Assembly (NCBI RefSeq): GCF_003236305.1
Contig: NZ_POTX01000016.1
Location: 1-47,883 of the forward strand
From: Micromonospora endophytica
Lineage (GTDB): Bacteria > Actinomycetota > Actinomycetes > Mycobacteriales > Micromonosporaceae
Direction: 5' to 3'
Length of the DNA stretch: 47,883 bases
The notes under the pieces are model-generated. The model saw only the letters and a list, made by a program, of their open reading frames with translations, had not been told where the DNA came from and searched no databases. The translations under genes were made by a program, and so were the position numbers. Below, in pieces: positions 8,120 to 15,725 of this stretch. Every line of letters starts with the position of its first letter. Position 1 is the first letter of the stretch.

Positions 8120-9208
8120 TCATACCCGGGAGGTGAAGGTGGCCAGGAAGCGGTGGGGGGTGATCACGCCGGCGTTGTCGAAGCAGATCACGTCGACCTC
8201 GACATCAGTGGTGTACGACCAGGGTTGGGTGAGATGGCAGTAGTTGCTGCCAGGGCCCTGCGCCACGACCTGGGCATGCGTCTCCCTGACGCCGATCTGC
8301 GGAAAAGTCGCCAGGAATCGGCCGGCGGGGGCCAGCGGCACCACCGTGTTGGCACCGACACCGACCATCGAGTTGTCGTTGGTCGGCCCGCCGACGGCGG
8401 TGCCCACGTATCCGATGTACGTCGGCGGGCCGAAGGAGCCGATCACCGACCGCCGGCGGTGGTACGAGAGGACGAAGTCGGTGTTGGTGAACGCGCCGGC
8501 CTGGTCGTAGCAGAAGACCTCCACCTGCACGTAGGTGCTGAGCGGGCCCCAGGAGTTGACCTTGCATCGGCGGGGAGCGGCGTTCGGTTGCACGGCGGTG
8601 ACCTGCACGTTGCCGGCGAGCAAATCGGGTAGCCCCACCCCGGGCAGCCGCACCGCGTACTGCCCGACGCCGAACGCCCCGACCGCGTTCACCATGCCCG
8701 TGGAGTTGTACGACTGCGTCATCGCGCCGCCAGCCCACTGCACGTACGCGTAGGAGTTGCCGGCCGGCAGCACGCCCGAGCTGGTCGTCCAGAGCACGGT
8801 GAACGGGGTGTCCTCGCGCGTGCCGCCGGGCCTGTGGCACTGCACGTCGACGATCTGGTCGGCGCCGGACTGGCCCCAGCGAACCACCTCGCAGTAGTGC
8901 CCGCTCCGGTTCACCGGGGTCACGTGCGGCACGCCCCGCGAGCCGGCGCCTACCTGCGGGAAGCGGACCTGGAATCGGCCGGGTGCGAGCTTGATGCCGT
9001 CGGCCCAGGCGGCCGGGAATGCCGTCTTCCAGCTTCCCCACTGCCGGGTGGTGTCAAGCACGGTCCAGACCGGCACGGTGGGGTCCTTGACGTAGGCGAA
9101 CCCCCAGCGGTCAGCGGTGGCCGCTGCGGCAGGTGCCGCTGGCATGAGTGCGCCGGCGGCGGCCAGAACAGCAGCCAGCGCTGCGCTGACGAACGATCGG
9201 AGACGCAT
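8120..9208 (-). CDS. Secreted protein with three ~100-residue repeats
   Basis: A 362-residue protein. The ATG at 9208 is chosen because GGAGG lies six bases upstream; a longer frame would add 11 residues without a ribosome site. Residues 1-30 are a signal peptide ending in AAPAAAA. The mature part is three repeats (about 34-141, 153-250 and 265-359), each with a (R/L)(F/L)PxxG strand, an x-V-x-P/QG turn, and a cysteine pair: C106/C124, C215/C233 and C324/C342, always 18 apart. Each repeat ends in an aromatic-rich strand (FTVLW, FVLSY, FLATF). This looks like tandem small beta domains with one disulfide each. I cannot assign a function; it resembles secreted proteins of unknown role in actinomycetes. 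Confidence 0.8.
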   Translation of the reverse strand: MRLRSFVSAALAAVLAAAGALMPAAPAAAATADRWGFAYVKDPTVPVWTVLDTTRQWGSWKTAFPAAWADGIKLAPGRFQVRFPQVGAGSRGVPHVTPVNRSGHYCEVVRWGQSGADQIVDVQCHRPGGTREDTPFTVLWTTSSGVLPAGNSYAYVQWAGGAMTQSYNSTGMVNAVGAFGVGQYAVRLPGVGLPDLLAGNVQVTAVQPNAAPRRCKVNSWGPLSTYVQVEVFCYDQAGAFTNTDFVLSYHRRRSVIGSFGPPTYIGYVGTAVGGPTNDNSMVGVGANTVVPLAPAGRFLATFPQIGVRETHAQVVAQGPGSNYCHLTQPWSYTTDVEVDVICFDNAGVITPHRFLATFTSRV

Positions 9209-9498
9209 GTGTTCCTCCATTCGAACCGGAAGATGACACACAGGAGCGTGCGGGTTGTAATGGCTTGGTTACAAAGGAAATCGCTGATGTTCCGATGTGG
9301 GGTGACAACCACCTCTGGCATGTATCAAAGTCGGCCACAGCGACTCTTTTACTGAAGCGCTGTGTCCGGTGGCTTCATCGCGGACAGCGATGGGGTGCGT
9401 GGGGCGATACTTTGATCGGACCAGTGCCCTAGTCGGCGACGATCCAGGCCTTGATGGCCCAGTTGGCCGGGTTCGCGGCAATGGCCGACTGCTCGCCG

Positions 9499-10386
9499 TC
9501 ATCGGGTGAGGCCGAGGATGGTGGCCAGTCGCGCGACGTCGGCCGCTGCTGGTCCGCGGTGGATGATCTCGGCGAGGAGAGTACGGGCGACCGACCGGTT
9601 GCGGACTTCGGCGGGCGCGATCCGGTCGGCGTCGAGGAGCGCCTGCCCGGCCTGGGCCGGGTCGCCGGTGTCGAGGTACGCACGAGCGGCGTCGATGAGG
9701 TGGGCGCCGCGATGCTCGGGCGGCAGCCGCCGCCAACCGTGGCTGCGGATGGCGTGTTCGTGGCGGTGAAGGGCTTCGGCGGTGTCGCCGAGGCAGTGGG
9801 CGGCGAGGAATCGAGCCGATTCGACGGCACCCGACCCGAACCCGGTGTGCTGCGGGTCGGTGTCGTTGGCCCGTCGACCGGCCAGGCTGGCGGCGTAGTC
9901 GAGTAGGTCGTGGGTGTTGCGGCGGTCGCCGTAGCTGGCGGTGGCGAGTGCGGCCTGGAGGTAGAGGGTTGCGCGTACGTTGTCGTCGTCTGCGGTGTCG
10001 GCGGCGGTGATCGCGGCGGTGACGGCGAGGTGGTGGTGGTCGAGGGCGCGTAGGGCTTGGGTGATGCCGATGGTGGCGGCGGCGGTGAGGGTGGGGCCTT
10101 CGGCGGCGGCGGTGACGGCCCGGTCAGCGGCGAGCCAGGCGAGTTCGGCGTGGTCGAGTTTGATCAGCACCGCGGCGGTGATTCGGTACGTGGACACCAG
10201 CAGGCTCCGCGTCCCACGTGTGGTGTCGAGTTTGCGTACGCCGCGCTCCACCTTGTCGACCCAGCTTTTTGACTTGCCGAGCCGATCGGCGAAGGCCTGC
10301 TGGCTCATGCCCCGGTTGACGCGCAGCTCAGCCACCCGTCGTCCGAGGGGTACGGAGTTGTGGTCGCGGCGGTGAGGATGGTTCAT
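9499..10386 (-). CDS. HTH (XRE-type) protein with helical-repeat C-terminus, probably internally deleted
   Basis: A 295-residue protein from an ATG at 10386. Residues ~12-45 are an XRE HTH (LGRRVAELRVNRGMSQQAFADRLGKS as three helices, then WVDKVERGVRKLD). From about residue 55 on, the protein is TPR-like helical (YRITAAVLIKLDHAELAWLAADRAV and AAITAADTADDD). In actinobacterial homologues I remember, a 100-120 residue segment separates the HTH from the YRITAA helix. Here the HTH runs into it through TTRGTRSLLVS, suggesting an in-frame deletion. The start overlaps the stop of the small upstream membrane gene by 4 bases. A DNA-binding role is likely; the target is unknown. Confidence 0.7.
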   Translation of the reverse strand: MNHPHRRDHNSVPLGRRVAELRVNRGMSQQAFADRLGKSKSWVDKVERGVRKLDTTRGTRSLLVSTYRITAAVLIKLDHAELAWLAADRAVTAAAEGPTLTAAATIGITQALRALDHHHLAVTAAITAADTADDDNVRATLYLQAALATASYGDRRNTHDLLDYAASLAGRRANDTDPQHTGFGSGAVESARFLAAHCLGDTAEALHRHEHAIRSHGWRRLPPEHRGAHLIDAARAYLDTGDPAQAGQALLDADRIAPAEVRNRSVARTLLAEIIHRGPAAADVARLATILGLTR

Positions 10387-10529
10387 CGGATGCCCGCCGC
10401 TGGCGGCATGGTGTGGGTGTATGTACCACAGCGCGGACACCACCGCGACTTCACCTTGAACGCGAACAGCCCGGCCACGAAGCCCAGCAGCACCCCACTG
10501 AGCACCATCATCACCAACTCGACAAGCAC
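10383..10529 (-). CDS. Small membrane protein with CxxC pair
   Basis: A 48-residue protein from a GTG at 10529 with GAGAGGA just upstream. One hydrophobic helix (MMVLSGVLLGFVAGLFAF) is followed by a basic stretch and WCPRCG, half of a zinc-ribbon-like CxxC. It ends in a TGA that overlaps the ATG of the HTH gene by 4 bases, so the two are coupled. Similar one-helix proteins with a cytoplasmic CxxC tail occur next to such HTH genes in actinomycetes as far as I recall. Function unknown. Confidence 0.65.
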   Translation of the reverse strand: MLVELVMMVLSGVLLGFVAGLFAFKVKSRWCPRCGTYTHTMPPAAGIR

Positions 10530-10613
10530 GAGTCCTCTCACCTCCAAGCGAGACCGCGAAGCCGGGGCGGCACCGTACACCCCTCGACCACATCCGTTGC
10601 GTACCGTAACCAG

Positions 10614-10685
10614 GCTTGCGCATCACATGATGCAAGGCAAGCATCAATCCATGATCAATGAAAATCTGCATGTGAGTCGATGCAG
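10614..10685. promoter_or_regulatory. Cluster of GCATC/GATGC dyads between divergent regulators
   Basis: Within a 188-base divergent spacer are a near-continuous dyad at 10614-10637 (core GCATCACATGATGC at 10620-10633), further half-sites GCATCA (10641) and TGATCA (10652), and a second dyad CTGCAT-N8-ATGCAG at 10666-10685. The region is more A/T-rich than its surroundings. This spacing suits binding by one or both flanking HTH proteins. Confidence 0.45.
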
Positions 10686-10717
10686 ACGAGTAGTCGGGAT
10701 TGGTGCAGAATCACTAC

Positions 10718-11566
10718 ATGCCTCGATTTACGCCAGCGACGCCACGATCCCGTCGACTCGGCCGGGAGCTGCGCAAGCTCCGCGAAGCCAAGGAACTGAC
10801 CGGCGAGGAGACCGCGAAGCTCGTCCGCTGCTCGACATCCCGGATCAGCCGGATCGAGTCCGGCGAGATCAAGCTCCGGCCCGGTGACGTCATGGAACTA
10901 CTGGTCACCTACGGCATCCGGATCGACGAAGAGCCCGGCACGTCGCTGTTGGAGCTGGCCCGTGACCTGCGCGAAGAGGGCTGGTGGCAGCGCATCGGCG
11001 GCAAGTACGCCACATACATCGCCTACGAGACCGAAGCCGTCGAACTCAAGAACTTCGAGCCGATGCTCGTGCCCGGTCTACTCCAAACCGAGCGGTACGC
11101 CCGCGAAGTCAACATCATCGGCCGTGAGACCGACCCGGAAACCGTCGACCAGCGCGTCGCAGCCCGGATGACCCGTCAGGAGGTGTTGCACCGCCAGCCG
11201 ACCCCGCTGCGAATGCACGCCATCCTCTCCGAGGCGTCCCTGCGAACCGAGGTCGGCGGCCCGGAGGTGCTGAGCGAGCAGCTTCACCACCTGGTCAAGG
11301 TGAGTCGACTGCCCAACATCACGATCCAGGTGCTCCGCTTCGAAGCCGGCGCGCACCTGGCGGACAGCAGCGGCTTCGCCCTGCTCAGCTTCGAGCAGGA
11401 CGAGCCGCCGTTGGGCTACATCGAGACGTTGGCCGGTGAGCTGTTCCTCGAGTCCAGCCGCGACCTGGCGCGGCTGTCAGCGGCGTACGACAATCTGAGG
11501 ATGCTGGCGAGGTCGCCGGCCGAGTCGATCAAGTTCATCAAGGAGCTGAGCGAGCATGGAGCGTAA
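10718..11566 (+). CDS. Scr1-type HTH regulator (DUF5753), partner of DUF397 protein
   Basis: A 282-residue protein. ATG 10718 is preferred over TTG 10700; there is no Shine-Dalgarno, and CAGAAT at 10706-10711 lies where a -10 box for a leaderless mRNA would be. Residues ~8-60 are an XRE HTH (RRLGRELRKLREAKELTGEE, STSRISRIESGEIKLRP). The rest matches DUF5753: FEPMLVPGLLQTERYAR, RQEVLHRQPTPLRMHAILSEASLR, LPNITIQVLRFEAGAH, LLSFEQDEPPLGYIETL. This is the standard upstream member of the actinobacterial Scr1/Scr2 (WhiJ/BldB-like neighbourhood) pair, which has been described as toxin-antitoxin-like or developmental. It overlaps the DUF397 gene by 11 bases. Confidence 0.9.
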   Translation: MPRFTPATPRSRRLGRELRKLREAKELTGEETAKLVRCSTSRISRIESGEIKLRPGDVMELLVTYGIRIDEEPGTSLLELARDLREEGWWQRIGGKYATYIAYETEAVELKNFEPMLVPGLLQTERYAREVNIIGRETDPETVDQRVAARMTRQEVLHRQPTPLRMHAILSEASLRTEVGGPEVLSEQLHHLVKVSRLPNITIQVLRFEAGAHLADSSGFALLSFEQDEPPLGYIETLAGELFLESSRDLARLSAAYDNLRMLARSPAESIKFIKELSEHGA

Positions 11567-11744
11567 CGTCTGGCGCACGTCGAGCCGTTCCGGCAGCAAC
11601 GGCCAGTGCGTCGAGGTCCGCGATCGAGGCAGTGCGATCGACGTACGCGACTCCAAGGCACCCGCCGCCGGAACCCTGAGCTTCGACCCCGTCTCCTGGA
11701 CCGCCTTCGTCAGCGGCATCAGAACCGACGCCAGCCGCCCCTGA
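11556..11744 (+). CDS. DUF397 domain protein (Scr2-like)
   Basis: A 62-residue protein. WRTSSRSGSNGQCVEVRD, then IDVRDSKAPAAGTLSF and WTAFVSGIR are the DUF397 signature from end to end. Its start lies inside the preceding HTH gene, so the pair is translationally coupled. In the Scr1/Scr2 model the DUF397 protein is bound by the HTH partner; its activity is not settled. Length and motifs are typical for the family. Confidence 0.92.
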   Translation: MERNVWRTSSRSGSNGQCVEVRDRGSAIDVRDSKAPAAGTLSFDPVSWTAFVSGIRTDASRP

Positions 11745-11906
11745 GCTTCGCCACGCACGCCAATGGAGCTGCAGCACGGTGGTCGGGATGGTGTCGGGAC
11801 CGAAGCGCCGGTTGACTGTCAGGGCGAAGGCAGCCCGGTGATCCGAAGGCCACTCGCCGTACCGTGCCCTGGTTGCAGGCGCGCGGATCGCGGCATGAGC
11901 GGACGT

Positions 11907-12662
11907 TCAGACGCAGTCCCAGAAGAAGCGGCCTTCCCGCTGGTCCTCACTGAGGAAGGCGTATCCGGAACCGCCGCCGAAGTTGAGTGCGTACTCGTCG
12001 TCGCCCCACCCCTCGGCGTCGTCCAGTTGAAAGAAGAAGCGCCACGAGGCGTCGAGGTCGGTCGTCCACGGCTGCCAGAGCAAAGGCTGGCCGCCGACAT
12101 AACTGCGGCAGTCGACTCGTCCGTGGTCGTTGTCGCCGTCGAAGTGAACACCACGGCGTGCAGCGTCCTGGTAGGCGACCTCCCGCTCGAAGAAGGACGC
12201 GGTTGCTTCGTCTGGCAGATGCACATCGATGTGGAGTTCGACAGGCACCCGCTCGGTCCATTGACTGCCGCGGCGCCACAACGTCGGTCCGGTGCCCGTG
12301 GCGAGGCCGGTGACGAACGACGGCACCCGCCCGCCGGGCTGAATGAGCAGCGCGTTCTCACCACCCTCGGCTTCAAACGTCCCCGCCAGTGACTCTTCGT
12401 CTTGAGTCATGAACAGGTAACTCATCCGGAGGCTGGGGCCCGGCAGCGGGAACTGCCCGATGAAGGTCATCGGTGACCCGAATTGAGCGGATACCGGCCA
12501 GAACGGCTCATCTATCCAGACCGGCAGCCCACCGAGCTTGGCGACCGGATCGTCGATCGGGGCGAGGCTGGGCCGCCATGACATCTCCAACCGGGGCATC
12601 AGCCACGGATCGAACGGCCCGGTCGCCGACGGTGAGCGACTTGAACCTTCCAACCACGCCAT
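11907..12662 (-). CDS. DUF1963 (YwqG-like) protein
   Basis: A 251-residue protein from an ATG at 12662 with AGGAAGG eight bases upstream; the longer frame (to 12719) lacks a ribosome site. The pattern KLGGLPVWIDEPFWP, PMTFIGQFPLPG, YLFMT, a central D/E-rich part, and a closing LDDAEGWGDDEYALNFGGGSGYAFL is that of DUF1963/YwqG proteins, a beta-rich family of unknown biochemical role often found near toxin/immunity or phage-related genes. No signal peptide, so it is cytosolic. It is flanked by unlinked small genes. Confidence 0.8.
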   Translation of the reverse strand: MAWLEGSSRSPSATGPFDPWLMPRLEMSWRPSLAPIDDPVAKLGGLPVWIDEPFWPVSAQFGSPMTFIGQFPLPGPSLRMSYLFMTQDEESLAGTFEAEGGENALLIQPGGRVPSFVTGLATGTGPTLWRRGSQWTERVPVELHIDVHLPDEATASFFEREVAYQDAARRGVHFDGDNDHGRVDCRSYVGGQPLLWQPWTTDLDASWRFFFQLDDAEGWGDDEYALNFGGGSGYAFLSEDQREGRFFWDCV

Positions 12663-12788
12663 GGCCACGCCTTCCTGGTGCCACGCGCACGACGCTTCTA
12701 CGACTCTACGGCGCGGCAACCATACGCCATCTGCTCATCGGCCCGACCAGACGCTGACGGGCGCGCGCACGGCGGCATGTGCGGGCAC

Positions 12789-13181
12789 TCAATGATCGGC
12801 GGAGAAGAGGCCCTCGCCGCTGGTCACGAAGCACCCGAACATGTCGCCGAGAACAGCTCGTTGGTGTTCCGTGAGCGGGTTTACGAACACCGCAACACCG
12901 ACGTCTGCGTCCCGGCACGCCTGCGCGATCTCGCGCGCTTTGCCCGGGCTGAGCAGTGTCCGCCGCGAGAACGGCACAGCCAATTTGGCCGCACCGCCGT
13001 GGGAGACACCCCGCCGCTGGACGTGCCGGCTCACTACCCGCCCGCCATGGGCCTCCACAGAGGCCGCCAGCACGTCAAGCTTTGCGCCGAACTTCTTGTC
13101 CTTGGCCGAGAACAGGCCCACGAGCGCCACGTCGGTGCCCGCCAGCACGGAGGTCGGTGGCTCGGTCGGAGATCGCCGCAC
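12789..13181 (-). CDS. Stand-alone HflX N-terminal-domain-like protein
   Basis: A 130-residue protein from a GTG at 13181. DVALVGLFSA, LDVLAASVEAHGGRVVSRHVQRRG, LLSPGKAREIAQACRDADVGVAVFVNPLTEHQRAVLGDMFGCFV follows, in order, the N-terminal domain of the ribosome-associated GTPase HflX (a VQRR strand, a GSGK-like turn here read as LSPGKA, then an LSPxQxRNLE-like helix here LTEHQRAVLG). The G domain is absent; the protein ends 12 residues later. Such a domain alone could bind the ribosome or HflX but cannot hydrolyse GTP. Similarity was judged by eye. Confidence 0.6.
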   Translation of the reverse strand: MRRSPTEPPTSVLAGTDVALVGLFSAKDKKFGAKLDVLAASVEAHGGRVVSRHVQRRGVSHGGAAKLAVPFSRRTLLSPGKAREIAQACRDADVGVAVFVNPLTEHQRAVLGDMFGCFVTSGEGLFSADH

Positions 13182-13477
13182 GGGGCCATGGTGTCAGATG
13201 CCATACGGGCAGCCGTTTGTCGGCACGACAGCGCAGTGTCCGGCCGGGCCAAGGCGCGGACAGCGGCATTTCCGGGCGTCGCGGGACAGCATGGGTAACA
13301 CAGAGCATGACGACCCTGCCGGCCCCACGCGCGATTAGCTCACCGAAGAGTTGCGGACACTGCCGCGCAGCGGTCGCAGTTGTCGGCGCTGACTGTCGGC
13401 CGCACGGCGGGCGCAGGATCCGCCGACCGAAGCGGGGGTTACGGTGGATAATCAACAATCCGACGGTGAGGCTGCAA

Positions 13478-13837
13478 ATGATCAATGTCCAGGAGTTCGC
13501 GCGACGGCTGAGTACTCTCGGAGCTGATGCCTTCACCAGCGACGACGTCGTGGACTTGGCGACCGCGGCCGATGTTCGCATCAGCGCAGACCTCGAGATC
13601 GACGCCACCCTGGCGCAGCGCTTGCTCGACCAGATCTCGCCCACCCTGCCGGTCACCGGGGCCCAGATCGCGTCGTCGCAATGGCCGCCACCGAAGTCTT
13701 CCCGTCCTGCAGCGCCTTCGGTGTCGTTCTCCAGCCCCGGTGTCGTCGACGGACCGGCTGATCAGCCGACCCGACCCCGCAGTCCTGGATCTGCGGGTAG
13801 CGGTCGGCGACCCGGCTCTCGACGAACTGGCAGGTGA
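13478..13837 (+). CDS. Hypothetical protein, possibly frameshifted
   Basis: A 119-residue frame from an ATG preceded by GGTGAGG. Residues 1-65 read like an ordinary acidic helical protein (INVQEFARRLSTLGADAFTS, DVVDLATAADVRISADLEID). From about residue 75 the sequence becomes Pro/Ser/Arg-rich and uncoding-like. In the +1 frame, from ~13760 to the stop at 13937, a more natural stretch (AVLDLRVAVGDPALDELAGE) appears, so the gene may have lost its frame. No family recognised. Confidence 0.35.
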   Translation: MINVQEFARRLSTLGADAFTSDDVVDLATAADVRISADLEIDATLAQRLLDQISPTLPVTGAQIASSQWPPPKSSRPAAPSVSFSSPGVVDGPADQPTRPRSPGSAGSGRRPGSRRTGR

Positions 13838-13990
13838 AACTGCAGTCCCAGCCTTTCAGCAACCGCCAGGCTGCTCGCCGCAGCCGTCGGCTACGACGCG
13901 AGCTGCGAACCCAACTCTCGCCGCCATCATCGGCTGAACTTCGTCCTCCTGTCCGGCTGCGCAGGCCACGTGTCGCCCATACTTCTGTTC

Positions 13991-14293
13991 ATGAATGAAT
14001 ACTCATGGCCAGTGGATGGCGAGCGACTTGCCGAACGGGCATCTGCTCGATGGACGATCACGGTCACCGCGTTGCCCGAGGGTAGTACGGTGACCGGCCA
14101 CGTCATCGGCCGCCAACCTTTCGGCGTATTCGTAGAGATTGCTGGCGTGCCGGACGTAGTGGGCTTGGCGGAGATTACGGCGATGCCGCACGGCGTCCCG
14201 CTTCCCCTCGTGGGTACCGTGGTGCGCGGAACCGTGATCGGTCACACTCCGCACAACCACCAGATCAGACTACGTCTCGTCGACCAGGACTGA
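13991..14293 (+). CDS. Small S1-like RNA-binding domain protein
   Basis: A 100-residue protein from an ATG at 13991 (an in-frame earlier start at 13970 is possible). Residues 35-70 (PEGSTVTGHVIGRQPFGVFVEIAG, then VGLAEI) follow the S1/OB-fold pattern G-x-VxGxV-x6-FGVFV-x-V/I, and GTVVRGTVIGHTPHNHQIRLRL closes the barrel. Single-S1 proteins of this size bind RNA or ssDNA; some sit with bacterial immunity-type or housekeeping genes. No neighbour gives further hints. Confidence 0.7.
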   Translation: MNEYSWPVDGERLAERASARWTITVTALPEGSTVTGHVIGRQPFGVFVEIAGVPDVVGLAEITAMPHGVPLPLVGTVVRGTVIGHTPHNHQIRLRLVDQD

Positions 14294-14470
14294 AGCGCCG
14301 ACGCCAGGGGTGCAGGTTCGCCCGCTACACGGCAGATCCGGATGGTCGGCTGGACCTCGTGCTCGATTGATGGGCATCCTTTTGTTCCCATGTCTCGTCG
14401 CTGATCGGACTGGGGGTTGACTCGGGTGTCACGCTGGATCCGGGAGCCGGATTGCACTCGCGGAGGACTC

Positions 14471-14992
14471 ATGCGCAATGCGGCTACGAGAGCCGCCGTC
14501 CCCTTCGTGGCCGGGCTGGGCATCGGCGCTGCGGTCAGTCCGTCCCTCGGGCCGGTCGCCCTCTGGTCCGGCATAGTGGTCGCCGCGATCGGCGTCGCGT
14601 TCTCGGTAGTGGGTACGAGGGAATCCAATCTCGTTGGGGACGGCCTGGACGACCGCGATGAGGACTCCCGGATCGCCGGCGACCCGACGAACGTAGGAAC
14701 AGCGGACGTCGCGGAACCACGACGGCGCAACCGGCAACGGCCCACCCTCAGCGGCATGGGCACTCGGGTGGAACAAATCCTCAAGCTCGCCGAGGAGCAG
14801 GCCAATGACCACCGCACCACCGCCCGACGCGAAGCCGACGGGATCCTAACCGCCGCCCGGCGGGAAGCGGACGCGATCCTGAACCGGGCACACGACCAGG
14901 CAGCCGGGATTACCGGCGCTCGCCAGGATCTCTCTCCGGCGCCGTTCACCGGGACACCGTCACCTGACGATGGTTCGCGCCCTCACGTCTGA
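14471..14992 (+). CDS. Membrane-anchored coiled-coil (DivIVA-like tail) protein
   Basis: A 173-residue protein. ATG 14471 is preceded by GGAGG four bases away. Two hydrophobic segments near residues 8-45 (AAVPFVAGLGIGAAVS; VALWSGIVVAAIGVAFSVV) are followed by an acidic linker. A helix from ~97-145 (GTRVEQILKLAEEQANDHRT and READAILNRAHDQ) repeats the R-EA-x-I-L heptads of actinobacterial DivIVA/cellulose-binding coiled-coil proteins. It probably sits in the inner membrane with a cytoplasmic coil. Role unknown; scaffold-like by resemblance. Confidence 0.65.
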   Translation: MRNAATRAAVPFVAGLGIGAAVSPSLGPVALWSGIVVAAIGVAFSVVGTRESNLVGDGLDDRDEDSRIAGDPTNVGTADVAEPRRRNRQRPTLSGMGTRVEQILKLAEEQANDHRTTARREADGILTAARREADAILNRAHDQAAGITGARQDLSPAPFTGTPSPDDGSRPHV

Positions 14993-15022
14993 AGAAGCGG
15001 AGCCACGGTCAGACCCCCATCG

Positions 15023-15130
15023 TCAGGATCGACGAGCGGCGCCTACGCCACCTTCGGTGACAAGCGCTTCGCGGCAAATGCGAATCCCGCCGTACGTGTA
15101 GTTCGGCTTGGCGCTCGCGTGGATGCGAAA
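15023..15130 (-). pseudogene. Possible IS3-type transposase fragment
   Basis: On the minus strand a 35-codon open stretch ends in TGA at 15023-15025 and reads FRIHASAKPNYTYGGIRIC then REALVTEGGVG. IH-x-S, YGxxRI and a following L...GG spacing recall the core of IS3-family OrfB (IHxxSxxxYGxxRIxxxL). No start codon, no inverted repeats and no remaining catalytic DDE residues are visible. It is a weak call by eye. Confidence 0.2.
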
Positions 15131-15725
15131 TCTCGGTGGAACGGTCGAGTGCCGGCCTGTTCCCGCCCGTCAGATCCGCGCCCGCTACTCGTCCGACACC
15201 ATCACCGTGTACCAGGGCGTATCCCCCGCAAATCGCATTGCCGGCGGTGGCAGCCGGCCGCTTCGTAGCCCCCTTCAGCCGGGACAGGAACGCGTCCTGT
15301 CCATCGACATCACGCGGGAGGGATTTGAGTGGTCGCTGGCGCGAGGCTGCCTGAGCCACTACGACCGAGACCTGCACGGCGACAAGGCGACCTGGTCACG
15401 GCATCTTAAGAGCAGCCCGGTCCGAGTGCAGTGGGATCCGGAACGGTCCCTGCATCTGACGGCGTTGCCGTACCGGTCACTGCAGGTCGGGTTGTCCCGC
15501 GAGGCTGTGGACCGGTACGTCGACGACTGGGTTGTCACCATCACCGACATCACCCCCATGGTGCAGCAGGTCCGAGAACTCCTGCGAGGCGACAACGAAC
15601 AGGCGACAACAGCTCAACTTCCTGTCGAGCACGTCTACCCGCTGCCGGATCAGATCGGTACCGGCCTCAACGCCAGCCCCGACCTCGCCCACGGCAAAGC
15701 GCCCGAGCAATCACACGGACAGTGA
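15123..15725 (+). pseudogene. Decayed DUF4291 gene (one-base insertion plus internal deletion)
   Basis: The main frame begins like DUF4291 (RQIRARYSSDTITVYQ) and ends like it (QERVLSIDITREGFEWSLA, CLSHYD, VRVQWDPERSL, LPYRSLQVGLS, AVDRYVDDWVVTITDITP). Between them the main frame is nonsense, while the +1 frame carries the expected AYPPQIALPAVAAGRFVAPF and SRDR. The switch is explained by an extra G in GGG at 15215-15217. The return to frame occurs at CCGGGACAGGAA (15279-15290), where about 20 residues of the family (the TWIKPSFLWMMYR region) are missing. DUF4291 proteins have no settled function. The gene should be non-functional. Confidence 0.7.

Noticed and set aside
9320..9420. ATCAAAGT inverted pair upstream of the secreted-protein gene
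   Set aside because: Eight-base match 80 bases apart; expected by chance at this length and too distant for a simple operator.
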